Virus record (IMG/VR): IMGVR_UViG_3300009610_000062
Location: 1 to 31,493 of that record
Source: a virus
Direction: 5' to 3' (one strand)
Length of the DNA: 31,493 bases
Of the stretch, positions 13,301 through 21,112 are shown one piece after another. Numbering within the stretch: position 1 is the stretch's first letter; each line of letters starts with the position of its first letter. The notes under the pieces are model-generated. The model made no database searches. It saw nothing but the letters and a program-made list of their open reading frames with translations, and was not told the DNA's origin. Made by a program: the position numbers and the translations under genes.

Positions 13301-15969
13301 ATCAATTCGCTAATGAGCGGTTTGTCAGGCATATGACCGACTTTAGTATGCTGGATTATACCCATCAGTACGGGTTTGAGAAGTACACACAGATGGTGTT
13401 TCCGTATGAGTTTTGGCCGACTAGGACAGCATGGCATTGGGCACAGAGGGCATGGGCTAAGCCTGGGGCAGTTAACGGTCTATATAATATTCTCGAATTC
13501 CAGCAGGAATGGCAGGCTCAGGTTGATGAGCGGTATATGAATCAGATTAGGGAACAGCTTAAGGATGTTAATCTGTCTCCTGAGGTAAGACTACAGTTGG
13601 AAGCTGAGCTTGAGAATGGTAGTGGATTAGCTGCCCGTATGAGGAAGCTAACTATACCCGTACCGTTTCTACAGGCAGGGTTAAACGCCATCGGTATATC
13701 CGGTGACTACAACACCGCGCCTATCCCGTTTATTGGCGGTAGGGGTATTGAGGTGGCATTCGACCCTTATGCTGCTATGTTTCCGCTGGCTGATTGGAGC
13801 AGGGATTTTGAGGACTATACCCCTAGGGCTGATAACTGGCTTGGTAGGCAGTGGCAGGGATTGAAGAATACTGGTCTATCATTGAATCCATTTGTCAGTA
13901 CAGTAGGACAGCTAACCGGCATACTACCTGAGGGTGAAGAGGCCTTTAGTTGGCTCCGTAATGGTGGGCCACCGGCGTTTATAGCATTAGGACAGTCAGC
14001 GGCAGGTAGAGCCTTTTATCGTTGGGCGAGCTTAGGTGATGAAGGCCCGATGGCTAAGTTAGAAGAGGCGGTAGGTGTACCGATTAGAGAGTTCTTCTTT
14101 GAGAACGGGTATGGGCCAGAAGGTCTACTCTCGTATTTGGCAGCGGAAATCACAGGGGCAGACCCTAGAGATAAAAAGAACTTTGAGCTATTCGGTACGT
14201 CTCGCTTGCTTGCTTCACTTGCGGCGGAAGATACGCGGTTATTGGCCCTCGAACAAGAGCGTAAGAACCGGAAGATGGCTGGTGAAAACGCCAGTATGGT
14301 TGACGCAGATATCAACGCTAGACGTGAGGGTATCTCGATGGAATACGTCAAGGCGTATCATGATCAGTCAGGCCCGTTGTGGGAGAAAGCACGCAAAGGT
14401 TATGCGGATGTTGAGGGGCTGAGGAATCTTACCTCTTATTTCATGGGTATGGGTGGTATTAACGTATGGCAAAGAGGGGAAGTGATTCAAGAGGGGTTGG
14501 ACTTCCTGAATAATGCTGTTATGCAGGCAGGGAATGATGCTGAGAGGCAGGCGTTCTTTGATCTGTTTCCGGAATATACACCTAAGAGGATTCAGGATAC
14601 GGTGCTGAATGACCAGGTTGGTGCGCGTGAGATAGCACGACAATCTCTATGGTTCCATAATAGTGAGTTAATCCAAAAGACTTACGAGGGTAGGATTACT
14701 GAGCTTAATGGACAGATAGAGGCTATAGACCAGCAGATTGCAGGGATTGAGTCGGCTGGATTAAATCTACGGGTGAACAGAGAAGCGCGGTCTGGTCTAT
14801 TTGACACTAAGGATGCACTACGGTCGAAGCTAGACGACTTGTATGATCAGCGTAATAAGGACTATGACCAGTTGGATGCCTTGTATGGTAAGCCGATCAA
14901 TAGTCTGAGTAAGAATCCGTGGGAACGGGCGTTGGATAACTACGCTGAGGAATGGTATGCAACGTACAGGATTGAAGATGATACGGCCCGTAAAGCTGCA
15001 CAAGACAAATTCCTTGCTAGTTTCGCTCCTAATACTCAAGGTAATACTCATCTTGATTGGCTTAGTCTAGGTGTACAAGCGGCAGCAGTGAGGGAGCAGA
15101 CACGTCGTAGTTCGTTCGGTATAGAGAATGAGGCCGCAAGGAAGTTAAGAGAGAAAATGGGTATGGATATCGAGGCGCTAACCAATGAGGCTGCGGCCAG
15201 GGTTAATGCGCGTGATATTCGTGAACACTTGGGCCTTAAGGAATCTGGGCCACCATCTGCTAGCGTAGCTGAGTACCGTATGGCTGTAGGTCTATTCCAA
15301 CAGTATAAAGCATTGGAGTTGCTAGGATTAAGTAAGGAAGAGGAACGGAAACAGAAGAAAGAATTCTGGGATAGTAACCCGCTGTTGGAACGATACTACG
15401 GTACTGAGTCTTACTTTGGGAGTATTCCAGATGCTATATATGGGTCACTACAGCGTTGGAATGAGATATTTGATGGGGCACCGGCGGAGGAAGGGGATGC
15501 GAGGTCGGCATACTTCAAGGCGTTGAATAAGGAGATAGAACAGTTAAGGGCTGTATTGGAGCCAGAAGGTCTAGTTAAGCCGGAAGATCCTAATAGTGTA
15601 AGACTAGGGCAGCTATGGGATGAGTACTTCTCACTGCCAGAAAAGAGTCAGGCACGTCGGGACTTTATGACGGCTAACAAGGAAGAGATCGATAGACTGA
15701 ATAATGTCCTAGGTAATAAGCCTATGAGTGAGAGTCAGTCGTTTAAGGATGTGAGTAGAGAGGGACAGATATGGGATCATTACTACTCACTTCCATCTGG
15801 TGATGCTAGGACGGCTTATCTATTAATGGTACAGGGTGAGCTTAATGGTATCAGGGCACGACTAGGTAAAGAGCCTATTAATAATGTCGGGTTTATCTAT
15901 CGTGACCCACGTATGAGCGAGAGTGCTCCGGTTACGTCGAGAGACTTAATAGGAGCGCTACCTCAATGA
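10306..15969 (+). CDS. giant virion protein (1887 aa), probable ejection/internal protein
   Basis: The largest gene in the window. The protein is mostly helical with long charged coiled coils. Several hydrophobic stretches lie around residues 220-300 (LDPLWLVGGMPLVPGAIR; GGVLTGLPVAGKLF) and 480-510. An aromatic segment near 1030-1055 reads MVFPYEFWPTRTAWHW. The C-terminal 170 residues hold three degenerate repeats of 45-50 aa with a W-(N/D)-x-(I/Y)-(F/Y) start, then A-R and a Glu/Leu-Arg helix, at about 1714-1755, 1767-1806 and 1818-1858. No protease, lysozyme or polymerase motif was found. It is placed between portal and scaffold rather than after the capsid, so a tape measure is less likely than a DNA-ejection or internal core protein (inference). 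Confidence 0.75.
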   Translation: MVQDPLAQSDVNFFSGGLVLDLQRFQQTPGEERRETPSLIQIINESKVLPSVLGSPEVSGVVSAPEAPYVDVSSIFDEGVETYIESLSYRDQDAFFSLFDTTTRTNTIVPELSLKTGQSGSLFGLVKSITGDPFGIIGEGFKILDVASQATEQAQGFLFSYLTQGWGNDLSMGERWDAGKLYYEGVFNGLDEMKTAWSLAARDDKGFDEYLKAQQGGWVDMGLKMILDPLWLVGGMPLVPGAIRMTKISKLEGVASFLQTGIRADSIGGVLTGLPVAGKLFSKAGTTLDAMPIVGSVLRGTIGAFGMPIESKAARETLQEVAVALNVSKKLTDSVELSRALKEVGNPGWIKSLFSIQPQRASEDIAGQVDRLMTIAAKNVESPADLRILMTDWKNGVNLPNALSNQRVGKMFQIINRMEFEKFDSLNPKSFYAGDDWRLKFIDEVRHGAGRATGTPGNTLLDISKGVYGAENIGALNRMLGPIKWGLGVTLLNRPAYTVLNIMNNTFTTMFDAIDSFDNAPYESLGVISSRFGVFRGRHNDFMTAKFDEGWKETRDGVALGRDWMEREFGLVRDKKGAPKHLWDNAAFNFGVRTASFFDSAARRTSAEFAMLRADHYTAKAGAVFPNIKDEFTSIIDKDYHMPTLVKNRDKISRGEVFGEFAAVKIRNEMFSGIDDTNTRHAMQETLETHLGGQMRAIEDEIVSLIQANDLEGARNVLAKSKAEMKMYAQRANRISNVGTSSPPVKYESIFDAHVMDYAQQADEFTHWTTQMGLMMRASGAIDPMGVGLVMNGMTYKWGAYSEMRQQLVDDFTATLAEGNINASRLALDELENQTKVFHDRIKADIDSIVNRLAKVDITQARAFNDASRRYLDSLRAPEDAFRSALRRTYHPRRVGEEEAFNAIKDAMDTRATEVRGLFDQNIEDFRVGGFAPDPVLSEAPMMSDRFNTYERVWEKYANHMEANLGRLAGEADNLRSTTDLESLVKWIDEEVAPRMIDYQFANERFVRHMTDFSMLDYTHQYGFEKYTQMVFPYEFWPTRTAWHWAQRAWAKPGAVNGLYNILEFQQEWQAQVDERYMNQIREQLKDVNLSPEVRLQLEAELENGSGLAARMRKLTIPVPFLQAGLNAIGISGDYNTAPIPFIGGRGIEVAFDPYAAMFPLADWSRDFEDYTPRADNWLGRQWQGLKNTGLSLNPFVSTVGQLTGILPEGEEAFSWLRNGGPPAFIALGQSAAGRAFYRWASLGDEGPMAKLEEAVGVPIREFFFENGYGPEGLLSYLAAEITGADPRDKKNFELFGTSRLLASLAAEDTRLLALEQERKNRKMAGENASMVDADINARREGISMEYVKAYHDQSGPLWEKARKGYADVEGLRNLTSYFMGMGGINVWQRGEVIQEGLDFLNNAVMQAGNDAERQAFFDLFPEYTPKRIQDTVLNDQVGAREIARQSLWFHNSELIQKTYEGRITELNGQIEAIDQQIAGIESAGLNLRVNREARSGLFDTKDALRSKLDDLYDQRNKDYDQLDALYGKPINSLSKNPWERALDNYAEEWYATYRIEDDTARKAAQDKFLASFAPNTQGNTHLDWLSLGVQAAAVREQTRRSSFGIENEAARKLREKMGMDIEALTNEAAARVNARDIREHLGLKESGPPSASVAEYRMAVGLFQQYKALELLGLSKEEERKQKKEFWDSNPLLERYYGTESYFGSIPDAIYGSLQRWNEIFDGAPAEEGDARSAYFKALNKEIEQLRAVLEPEGLVKPEDPNSVRLGQLWDEYFSLPEKSQARRDFMTANKEEIDRLNNVLGNKPMSESQSFKDVSREGQIWDHYYSLPSGDARTAYLLMVQGELNGIRARLGKEPINNVGFIYRDPRMSESAPVTSRDLIGALPQ

Positions 15970-15998
15970 GATAAAAAATATATATAGACCATATATAG

Positions 15999-16021
15999 AT
16001 ATTGACTTTGTATAAAAGATC
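15999..16021 (+). promoter_or_regulatory. promoter-like motif before the scaffold/capsid genes
   Basis: ATATTGAC (15999-16006), 11 nt, then GATC (16018-16021) and TCA repeats the arrangement found before the terminase. It sits in the AT-rich 79-nt gap after the giant gene, next to a direct repeat ATATATAGA at 15980-15988 and 15991-15999. It could give the scaffold and capsid genes their own strong transcript. Confidence 0.4.
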
Positions 16022-16048
16022 AGATTCAGTTTGTATAGGAGGTTTCTA

Positions 16049-16768
16049 ATGACGATGCAGAACGCTGGTAATGGTGCTGGTGGTCAAAGTGGTAACGGTC
16101 AAGGCGGTAATGCAGGTGGTGGTGGTAATAACCCCAATAACCAGACTGTATTGACTGACCAACAGGCGGCAGATGCCCTTAAGCAACAGCAGCAGAACCA
16201 ACAGCAGACTCAGCAGAATCCGAATGGTAACGGTCAGGGTAATCAGCAGCAACAGCAGCAGGCTACACCAGATCCCAAGACGGCTGAACTAGAGGCGGCT
16301 CTAGAGGCGGCTAGGGATCACAACAAGACGCTGATGGAGCGGTTGGAAATTCTGGCTATTGAGTCGCTTCCACCAGAACAGAAAGAACGGGCTAGGCAGT
16401 TGATTGCCGAAGCTAAGACCGAGGCAGAAAAGGAAATCAAAGAGACTAATGTAACAGAGCGTGAGTTGGTACTAGATCGGCGTGAGATTGCCGGTGAGTA
16501 CGCGACTTATGGTCTGACAGCAGAAGCTCTTAAGGATGCTAAGAGTAAGGGCGAGATGGAAGTTATTGCTCTTAGGGCTAAGGCGGACTTTCTGGAAAAG
16601 GGTGGCAAGCCTAATCCCGCGCATATTCCTAGTGATAGGGGTGGTAGTCAGTCGGGCGGTGGTGGTACGAATGGTAACGCTAATGACCCGAATAGAAATG
16701 TACCGCAGCGTGGGGATAAGACGGCTGCACTTATTGGTGAGAGATTCAATCAGGCACGTGGTCAATAG
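16049..16768 (+). CDS. capsid scaffolding protein
   Basis: A 239-aa protein immediately before the major capsid gene. It has the usual scaffold composition: a disordered Gly/Asn/Gln-rich first third with polyglutamine runs, a charged coiled-coil centre (about residues 75-185, Glu/Lys/Ala-rich) and a basic, Gly-rich tail. The scaffold guides capsid assembly and is lost afterwards. The ATG at 16049 has AGGAGG 6 nt upstream. A TTG at 16031 would extend the frame but puts that binding site inside the gene, so 16049 is chosen. No prohead protease motif is visible. Confidence 0.8.
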   Translation: MTMQNAGNGAGGQSGNGQGGNAGGGGNNPNNQTVLTDQQAADALKQQQQNQQQTQQNPNGNGQGNQQQQQQATPDPKTAELEAALEAARDHNKTLMERLEILAIESLPPEQKERARQLIAEAKTEAEKEIKETNVTERELVLDRREIAGEYATYGLTAEALKDAKSKGEMEVIALRAKADFLEKGGKPNPAHIPSDRGGSQSGGGGTNGNANDPNRNVPQRGDKTAALIGERFNQARGQ

Positions 16769-16809
16769 TAGTATAGTTAGTTTATAGCAGGATATAGGAG
16801 TTACATATC

Positions 16810-17982
16810 ATGGTTATGGAAGCCACAAGGGTTGTTGGTAGCCCTGATAGTGGGTATCCAAGTCAGCCTGATTCGCAAGCTATTGTGATGCAGGTTGATA
16901 ACGAGCTTATTGAGACGATGGATATCAGCATTCCGCTGCTTACTATGGTAGGTGGTGTGAGTGGTGAACAGGTGAGGCAGAACAAGTTCTTCTGGCCTCT
17001 TGGTGATAACTGGACGCGTCGGCCTACGCATGGCGGTTTGGCTGCCGTAGGTACTGCGACTATTACGGTTACAGCGCAGGCTTTCCGGTACCCGATTGGT
17101 ACGATCTTTAAGCTGGAGTCTGAGCTTGTACGTGTGACTGGTATTCCGGACGTTAACACGCTCAGTATTACCCGTGGTTATGCTGGTACTACTCCGGCTA
17201 CACATGCCTCTACCGTCGAAATGATCGTCGCCGGTTCGTCTATGCATGAGGGTGACACTTGGGTCTATCGACCTACGCCTACCGTCACGCTTCCGTTCAA
17301 CTATACGATGGTTGATAACGCAGCGCTTCGGAACACGTGGAGCCGTAGGGATTCACAGTTTTACGGTGTAGACGGCTCGCAGGAGTTGGATAAGTACACC
17401 GCCGATACTCTCCGTCAGAAGATGGTGGGTATTGAAGAGGCGCTTATCTCAAGTAGAAGGTTTGCCGGTGAGGCTAGCGAACCTCGTACCTCTGGTGGTA
17501 TGGAATACTTCATTACCTCGGCTAATGGTGCCGATGTAACGGATAAGTCCGGTGCGGCTATTCAGCTTGCTGACTTCCATGGTGCAATGGACAGGCGGGC
17601 TAAGTCTATTGGTGTAGAGAACCTGCCCGATACATTCATCATGGACTCGTGGGCTAAGCAGAAGATTAGTGCATACTTCCAGGGTGCAAGGCGACTGACT
17701 AATCAGGAGAAGATTGGTAACTCAGTCGTTGATAGTATCGAAACGGAATGGGGAGTTAAGAAACTCCTTATGCACTATAGCCTACCGTTTGGTAATGTGT
17801 ACGGGTTTAAGGCCGGTGATATTGAAGTAGTCCACTTGGGTAGCTCTGGTATGCCCCATATTGGCGAGACTATGGAGAATACTGGCCCGTTCCAGGGCCG
17901 ATATTACTACGCTGAGATCGGCTTCCGTATTAAGCACATTGAGCGGATGATCCGTTTTCACAACTATTCGTTGACTAGTTAA
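16810..17982 (+). CDS. major capsid protein (SU10/DUF5309-like, HK97 fold)
   Basis: A 390-aa protein, the expected size, with AGGAG about 10 nt before the ATG. The order of elements fits the SU10-type major capsid family: N-terminal arm, a beta insertion (residues about 75-140 with VRVTGIPDVNTLSITRGY and AGTTPATH), a long helix (SQELDKYTADTLRQKMVGIE) and a C-terminal beta section ending IERMIRFHNYS. The family assignment is from pattern memory. The position after the scaffold, high expression signals and dense Gly/Thr use support the role independently. Many copies would form the icosahedral shell. Confidence 0.85.
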   Translation: MVMEATRVVGSPDSGYPSQPDSQAIVMQVDNELIETMDISIPLLTMVGGVSGEQVRQNKFFWPLGDNWTRRPTHGGLAAVGTATITVTAQAFRYPIGTIFKLESELVRVTGIPDVNTLSITRGYAGTTPATHASTVEMIVAGSSMHEGDTWVYRPTPTVTLPFNYTMVDNAALRNTWSRRDSQFYGVDGSQELDKYTADTLRQKMVGIEEALISSRRFAGEASEPRTSGGMEYFITSANGADVTDKSGAAIQLADFHGAMDRRAKSIGVENLPDTFIMDSWAKQKISAYFQGARRLTNQEKIGNSVVDSIETEWGVKKLLMHYSLPFGNVYGFKAGDIEVVHLGSSGMPHIGETMENTGPFQGRYYYAEIGFRIKHIERMIRFHNYSLTS

Positions 17983-18008
17983 GTAGAGTTTGAGGAAGGT
18001 ATAAAGTA

Positions 18009-18956
18009 ATGAACAACTTCCAGAATACTCTGACGATTAACACGCTTGATAGGCTGCTTGCATTCTTTCAAGCTACGTCGAGTAGACCGTCTATTGGTGA
18101 CACCCTTTATCAGGGTACTAATATGCCTCAGGTAGTGTTTGTATCATCTGATAACGGTAGTAATAGTAACGATGGTCGTGATCCTAGGACGCCACTGGCT
18201 ACGCTTGAGGAAGCCTTGGATCATGTGCAGGCTAACAGGGGTGATGTTATCTTCATCATGCCTGGACACACTGAGGCGTGGACTGCCGATGTAGTTATCG
18301 ACGTTGCCGGTATCACTATCATCGGTCTTGGTCAGGGTGTTGATAGGCCGACATTTACCATTGGTGATGCCGCTGGTGAATCGTTGGATATTGCTGCGGC
18401 TAGTGTGATCCTTGAGAACCTTGTGTTTGTTTGTGGAGTTGATCAGCAGACTTGGATGATTGGTATCCGAGCTACAGACTGTTCTATTCGTAACTGTGAA
18501 TTCAGAGAAGGTACCGCACTACAGCCATTGATTATGCTGGATATTGGTGCCGGTGCTGCCGCTAATGCTGCGGATAGAGCTTCGGTTATCAACTGTGTAT
18601 TCAAGTCACCTACAGCCGGTGATGGTGACTCGGCTATCAAGCTGAGTGCAATTAGTAATGCGGTAAGGATTAGTGGTTGTAACATCTGGGGTGATTACGA
18701 TGATGCCTGTATCCACAACCCCATTGGTTTCGTGTGTACAGACCTTGAGATTAGTGACTGTATCTTGTCTAATGTACTGACAGGTCAGCACGCTATTGAG
18801 TTGGTTAGTGCATGTACGGGTAATCTGATTAGGAATCTGTATCACAGTGACTTGACTCAGGCTACGGCTTCTGACCCTGGTAGTTGCTTTAGTTACGAGT
18901 GCTATCACGATGATGTGGTTGATACATCAGCTATTATCTCACCGGCTGTAACGTAA
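18009..18956 (+). CDS. beta-helix virion protein
   Basis: A 315-aa protein with GAGGAAGG before the ATG. After a 45-residue head comes DNGSNSNDGRDPRTPLATLE, a start typical of phage right-handed parallel beta-helix proteins, then coils of the pattern V-x-I-x-x-(C/N/G) (ITIIGLGQG, VILENLVFVCG, CSIRNCEF, VRISGCNIWG, LEISDCILS). Such folds occur in tailspikes that cut sugars and in capsid-surface proteins. No catalytic Asp/Glu pair stands out. Because it lies directly after the capsid gene, a capsid decoration or vertex protein is as likely as a tailspike. Confidence 0.7.
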   Translation: MNNFQNTLTINTLDRLLAFFQATSSRPSIGDTLYQGTNMPQVVFVSSDNGSNSNDGRDPRTPLATLEEALDHVQANRGDVIFIMPGHTEAWTADVVIDVAGITIIGLGQGVDRPTFTIGDAAGESLDIAAASVILENLVFVCGVDQQTWMIGIRATDCSIRNCEFREGTALQPLIMLDIGAGAAANAADRASVINCVFKSPTAGDGDSAIKLSAISNAVRISGCNIWGDYDDACIHNPIGFVCTDLEISDCILSNVLTGQHAIELVSACTGNLIRNLYHSDLTQATASDPGSCFSYECYHDDVVDTSAIISPAVT

Positions 18957-18993
18957 TAGTAACGTAGTAGAAGTAAAGGAATAGGAACGTATA

Positions 18994-19425
18994 ATGAGCG
19001 GTAGTAAGGATCTACAGCAATCTAATATTACCTATATCACGGTGCCTGCGGAGCCGATGTTTGAAACCTCCCCTACGTGGGCGGAATTGACTCTGCTTGC
19101 TTGCCCTGATAATGAGGGCGTTAGACTTGCACTTAGATCGGTTGGTGTTGTGTTCCATGTGGTGCCGGTTGATGGCTCCAATAACGTCATGGCAGACCTT
19201 GAAGTGGTCGATGATAGTGATGGCGATGCAGTTACCAACCTTGTGGCAGCGTTCGACTTCGAGGGCTTGACTGCCAGGGTATACAACGAGGTTTGGCGCG
19301 GTAAGCACATCCTTGATCCTGGTGATACCGTCAATGTTGAGGCCGATATTACCACCCCTGATACAGCGGGTGCTGGTGCAGCCTTTATCGTTGGTTACGA
19401 AGTTCTCGAACGGATGGCTGAGTAG
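18994..19425 (+). CDS. probable capsid decoration/structural protein (143 aa)
   Basis: A 143-aa beta-rich protein with alternating strands (VRLALRSVGVVFHVVPV, NVMADLEVV, DTVNVEADITTP, AAFIVGYEVLERM). No signal peptide, membrane span or catalytic motif is present. It resembles small beta-sandwich head decoration proteins of tailed phages, and it sits in the capsid cluster 38 nt after the beta-helix gene. A strong hairpin follows it at 19444-19477. The exact family is not recognised. Confidence 0.6.
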   Translation: MSGSKDLQQSNITYITVPAEPMFETSPTWAELTLLACPDNEGVRLALRSVGVVFHVVPVDGSNNVMADLEVVDDSDGDAVTNLVAAFDFEGLTARVYNEVWRGKHILDPGDTVNVEADITTPDTAGAGAAFIVGYEVLERMAE

Positions 19426-19443
19426 AAGATATAGGGACTGATG

Positions 19444-19477
19444 GACTGAGGGGGTAGGGAGACTTACCCCTTCGGTC
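19444..19477 (+). terminator. 13-bp hairpin between structural genes
   Basis: On the plus strand 19444-19456 pairs with 19465-19477 over 13 bp (two G-U pairs, core GGGGTA/TACCCC) around an 8-nt loop. No T tract follows. Instead a TATACTATAAGGAG segment leads into the next gene. It may be a partial terminator, an mRNA end-protecting hairpin for the capsid genes, or an attenuator of the next gene. Confidence 0.45.
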
Positions 19478-19497
19478 TATACTATAAGGAGAATGAT

Positions 19498-20082
19498 ATG
19501 ACTTCCGAAGTTGATACGATCTTGAAAGAGGACTCCAAGCGGCAGCTTTTATTTGAGCGCCAGCAAGAGCAGAAGATTCTTCAGACTTTCGACCCGACTA
19601 CGTGGAAAACATATGCGTGTGTAAGCGAGCCTAATACACGGATTCAAATCTACGAGGAACCGCCTGGTAATCCGCTGAATGAACCGATCCATATGGGTGA
19701 GATTATTGCCCATCGTAATAACAGGGTTGGTGACAAGTTTGTAGAGTTTGAGAATGGGCTGTTCTTTACGAATGATGATGAGTGTATTAGGTTCTGCGAT
19801 AGTCGGTACCCTCATATCGTGGATATGGCCGACCCTAGCTCGCAGACATTGGTAGCGCTAGCACGCTTGCAGACCCCTCGTGCGGACTATGAACCGGAAG
19901 TTACTACATCCAGCCTCGTTGACACGGTAGGCGCTGACCTTCTCAAGATTAAGCAGAACCTACAGGTGCAGATTGATGAGGCTATTGCAAGGGAGAAATC
20001 GAAGTGGGAAGCCGAGAGAGATCAGAGAATCCAAACGTTCGGTAGCCTCACTCCTAATCCATCGGATTTCCCCTCAGAATAG
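19498..20082 (+). CDS. hypothetical protein (194 aa) of the head module
   Basis: A 194-aa protein with AAGGAG 6 nt before the ATG. The N-terminal 35 residues are a charged helix rich in Gln and Lys. The middle (about 45-115) looks like a small beta domain (GEIIAHRNNRVGDKFVEFEN, then FFTNDDECIRFCDSRYP). The C-terminus (about 145-185) is a Glu/Lys coiled coil ending in a Pro/Ser tail. It sits between decoration and connector genes, which suggests a virion or assembly role (inference). The family is unknown. Confidence 0.65.
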   Translation: MTSEVDTILKEDSKRQLLFERQQEQKILQTFDPTTWKTYACVSEPNTRIQIYEEPPGNPLNEPIHMGEIIAHRNNRVGDKFVEFENGLFFTNDDECIRFCDSRYPHIVDMADPSSQTLVALARLQTPRADYEPEVTTSSLVDTVGADLLKIKQNLQVQIDEAIAREKSKWEAERDQRIQTFGSLTPNPSDFPSE

Positions 20083-20091
20083 AGGTGAGTA

Positions 20092-20715
20092 TTGAGCCTT
20101 ACATTAGGAGAGATTCGTAATAGAGTCAGACGAGGACTATCAGCTACAGTCTCTCAGTACGGCGATGAAGATATAGATGCGGATATAAATGAGGCGATCA
20201 GTGGTGCGAAGGCTGATCGTCTCTTTATTCGTGTGCAGGATGAAACTCTAGAACAGACAGCAGATCAATACGAATACCCGTTGACTGGTGTAGATGTGCT
20301 GGATTACGTGGTGTTCGTAACAGACTTATATCCTGAGAGTATTGAGACTGGTATATTTGAGAGTGAACCTTTGTCTAAGATGCTATGGACAATAGAGGGC
20401 GCGACTATTCCTTATATCAGTTTCCCTACTTATAACTGGTATCCTGATAATGGGAAGAAGATTAGATTGATAGGTATGAAAGAACAACCTCAGGTTAATA
20501 CGGATGATGATGTAGTGTATTTGCCTGAGTCTTATATAGTGAATAAGGCTAGAGCATTTGGGCATAACAATCTGAGTAGTGGGGCTGGTGGTGGTAGATC
20601 ATCATGGCATGGGCAACAGGTAGCTATTCGGGAGCAGTATGCCGAGCTAGCCCGTATGTCTGCCTTTGAATATAAGATACCACCGAATAGTAGAATAGTA
20701 ACAGGGAGATTTTAA
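20092..20715 (+). CDS. head-tail adaptor/connector protein
   Basis: A 207-aa protein starting with TTG behind GAGGTGAG. Its N-terminus (TLGEIRNRVRRGL, then DEDIDADINEAISGA) matches the helical pattern seen in many head-tail adaptor proteins, in which a helix of alternating Arg is followed by a D-x-D-I-x-x-x-I-N-E-A-I helix. A beta section follows (IRLIGMKEQPQVN) and then another helix. The adaptor joins the portal ring to the tail. No search was done, so the call rests on this pattern and on position. The stop overlaps the next start (TAATG). Confidence 0.7.
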   Translation: MSLTLGEIRNRVRRGLSATVSQYGDEDIDADINEAISGAKADRLFIRVQDETLEQTADQYEYPLTGVDVLDYVVFVTDLYPESIETGIFESEPLSKMLWTIEGATIPYISFPTYNWYPDNGKKIRLIGMKEQPQVNTDDDVVYLPESYIVNKARAFGHNNLSSGAGGGRSSWHGQQVAIREQYAELARMSAFEYKIPPNSRIVTGRF

Positions 20716-21107
20716 TGAATCCCGTAGCGAGGTACAACCAGCAAGAGGTAACGATTGAGGATGGTGAAAGCCTATCTAATTTTATCTCTACTGTTGGTTA
20801 CAGGATTGTTGGAGTGTATGTTCCGGCAGGGGTGGAAGGCGATGCTATTCGCTTTAAGGTAGACCCTACTGGTGAGTTAGCTGATGCAGATGTGCCAGTA
20901 GCTGAGAATCAGGCTGGTGAAGATATCAGGGCTGTACTAAGTTCCCTTCCTTCTCTACTTAATATGGTGGCTGATGATGGCACTAATCGAGGGAAGATTG
21001 TTCCTGGTGCTAGGGTGGCTGTAGAGTCACTAACTACAGGAAGTGCTCAGGCTCAGACTGGTGATTGTGTTATTACTCTGATTCTTGAGCAGTTGGAAGG
21101 CGGATAG
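20715..21107 (+). CDS. small beta-structured virion protein (130 aa)
   Basis: A 130-aa protein made of beta strands: VTIEDGESLSNFISTVGYRI, VGVYVPAGVEGDAIRFKVD, a long loop, then ARVAVESLTTGSAQAQTGDC and ITLILEQLEGG. The pattern of an N-terminal V-T-I-x-x-G-x-S-L strand followed by G-V-x-V-P-A is common in small phage structural proteins whose exact place in the virion is unclear. It is coupled to the adaptor gene and may be a stopper or a decoration protein (inference). Confidence 0.6.
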   Translation: MNPVARYNQQEVTIEDGESLSNFISTVGYRIVGVYVPAGVEGDAIRFKVDPTGELADADVPVAENQAGEDIRAVLSSLPSLLNMVADDGTNRGKIVPGARVAVESLTTGSAQAQTGDCVITLILEQLEGG

Positions 21108-21112
21108 TAGTT

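Noticed and set aside
12376-14643. Minus-strand ORFs inside the giant gene
   Set aside because: They are shadow frames of a continuous 1887-codon gene, without ribosome binding sites or recognisable content.
16031-16768. Upstream TTG start for the scaffold gene
   Set aside because: It would place the AGGAGG binding site inside the coding sequence. The ATG at 16049 has correct spacing.
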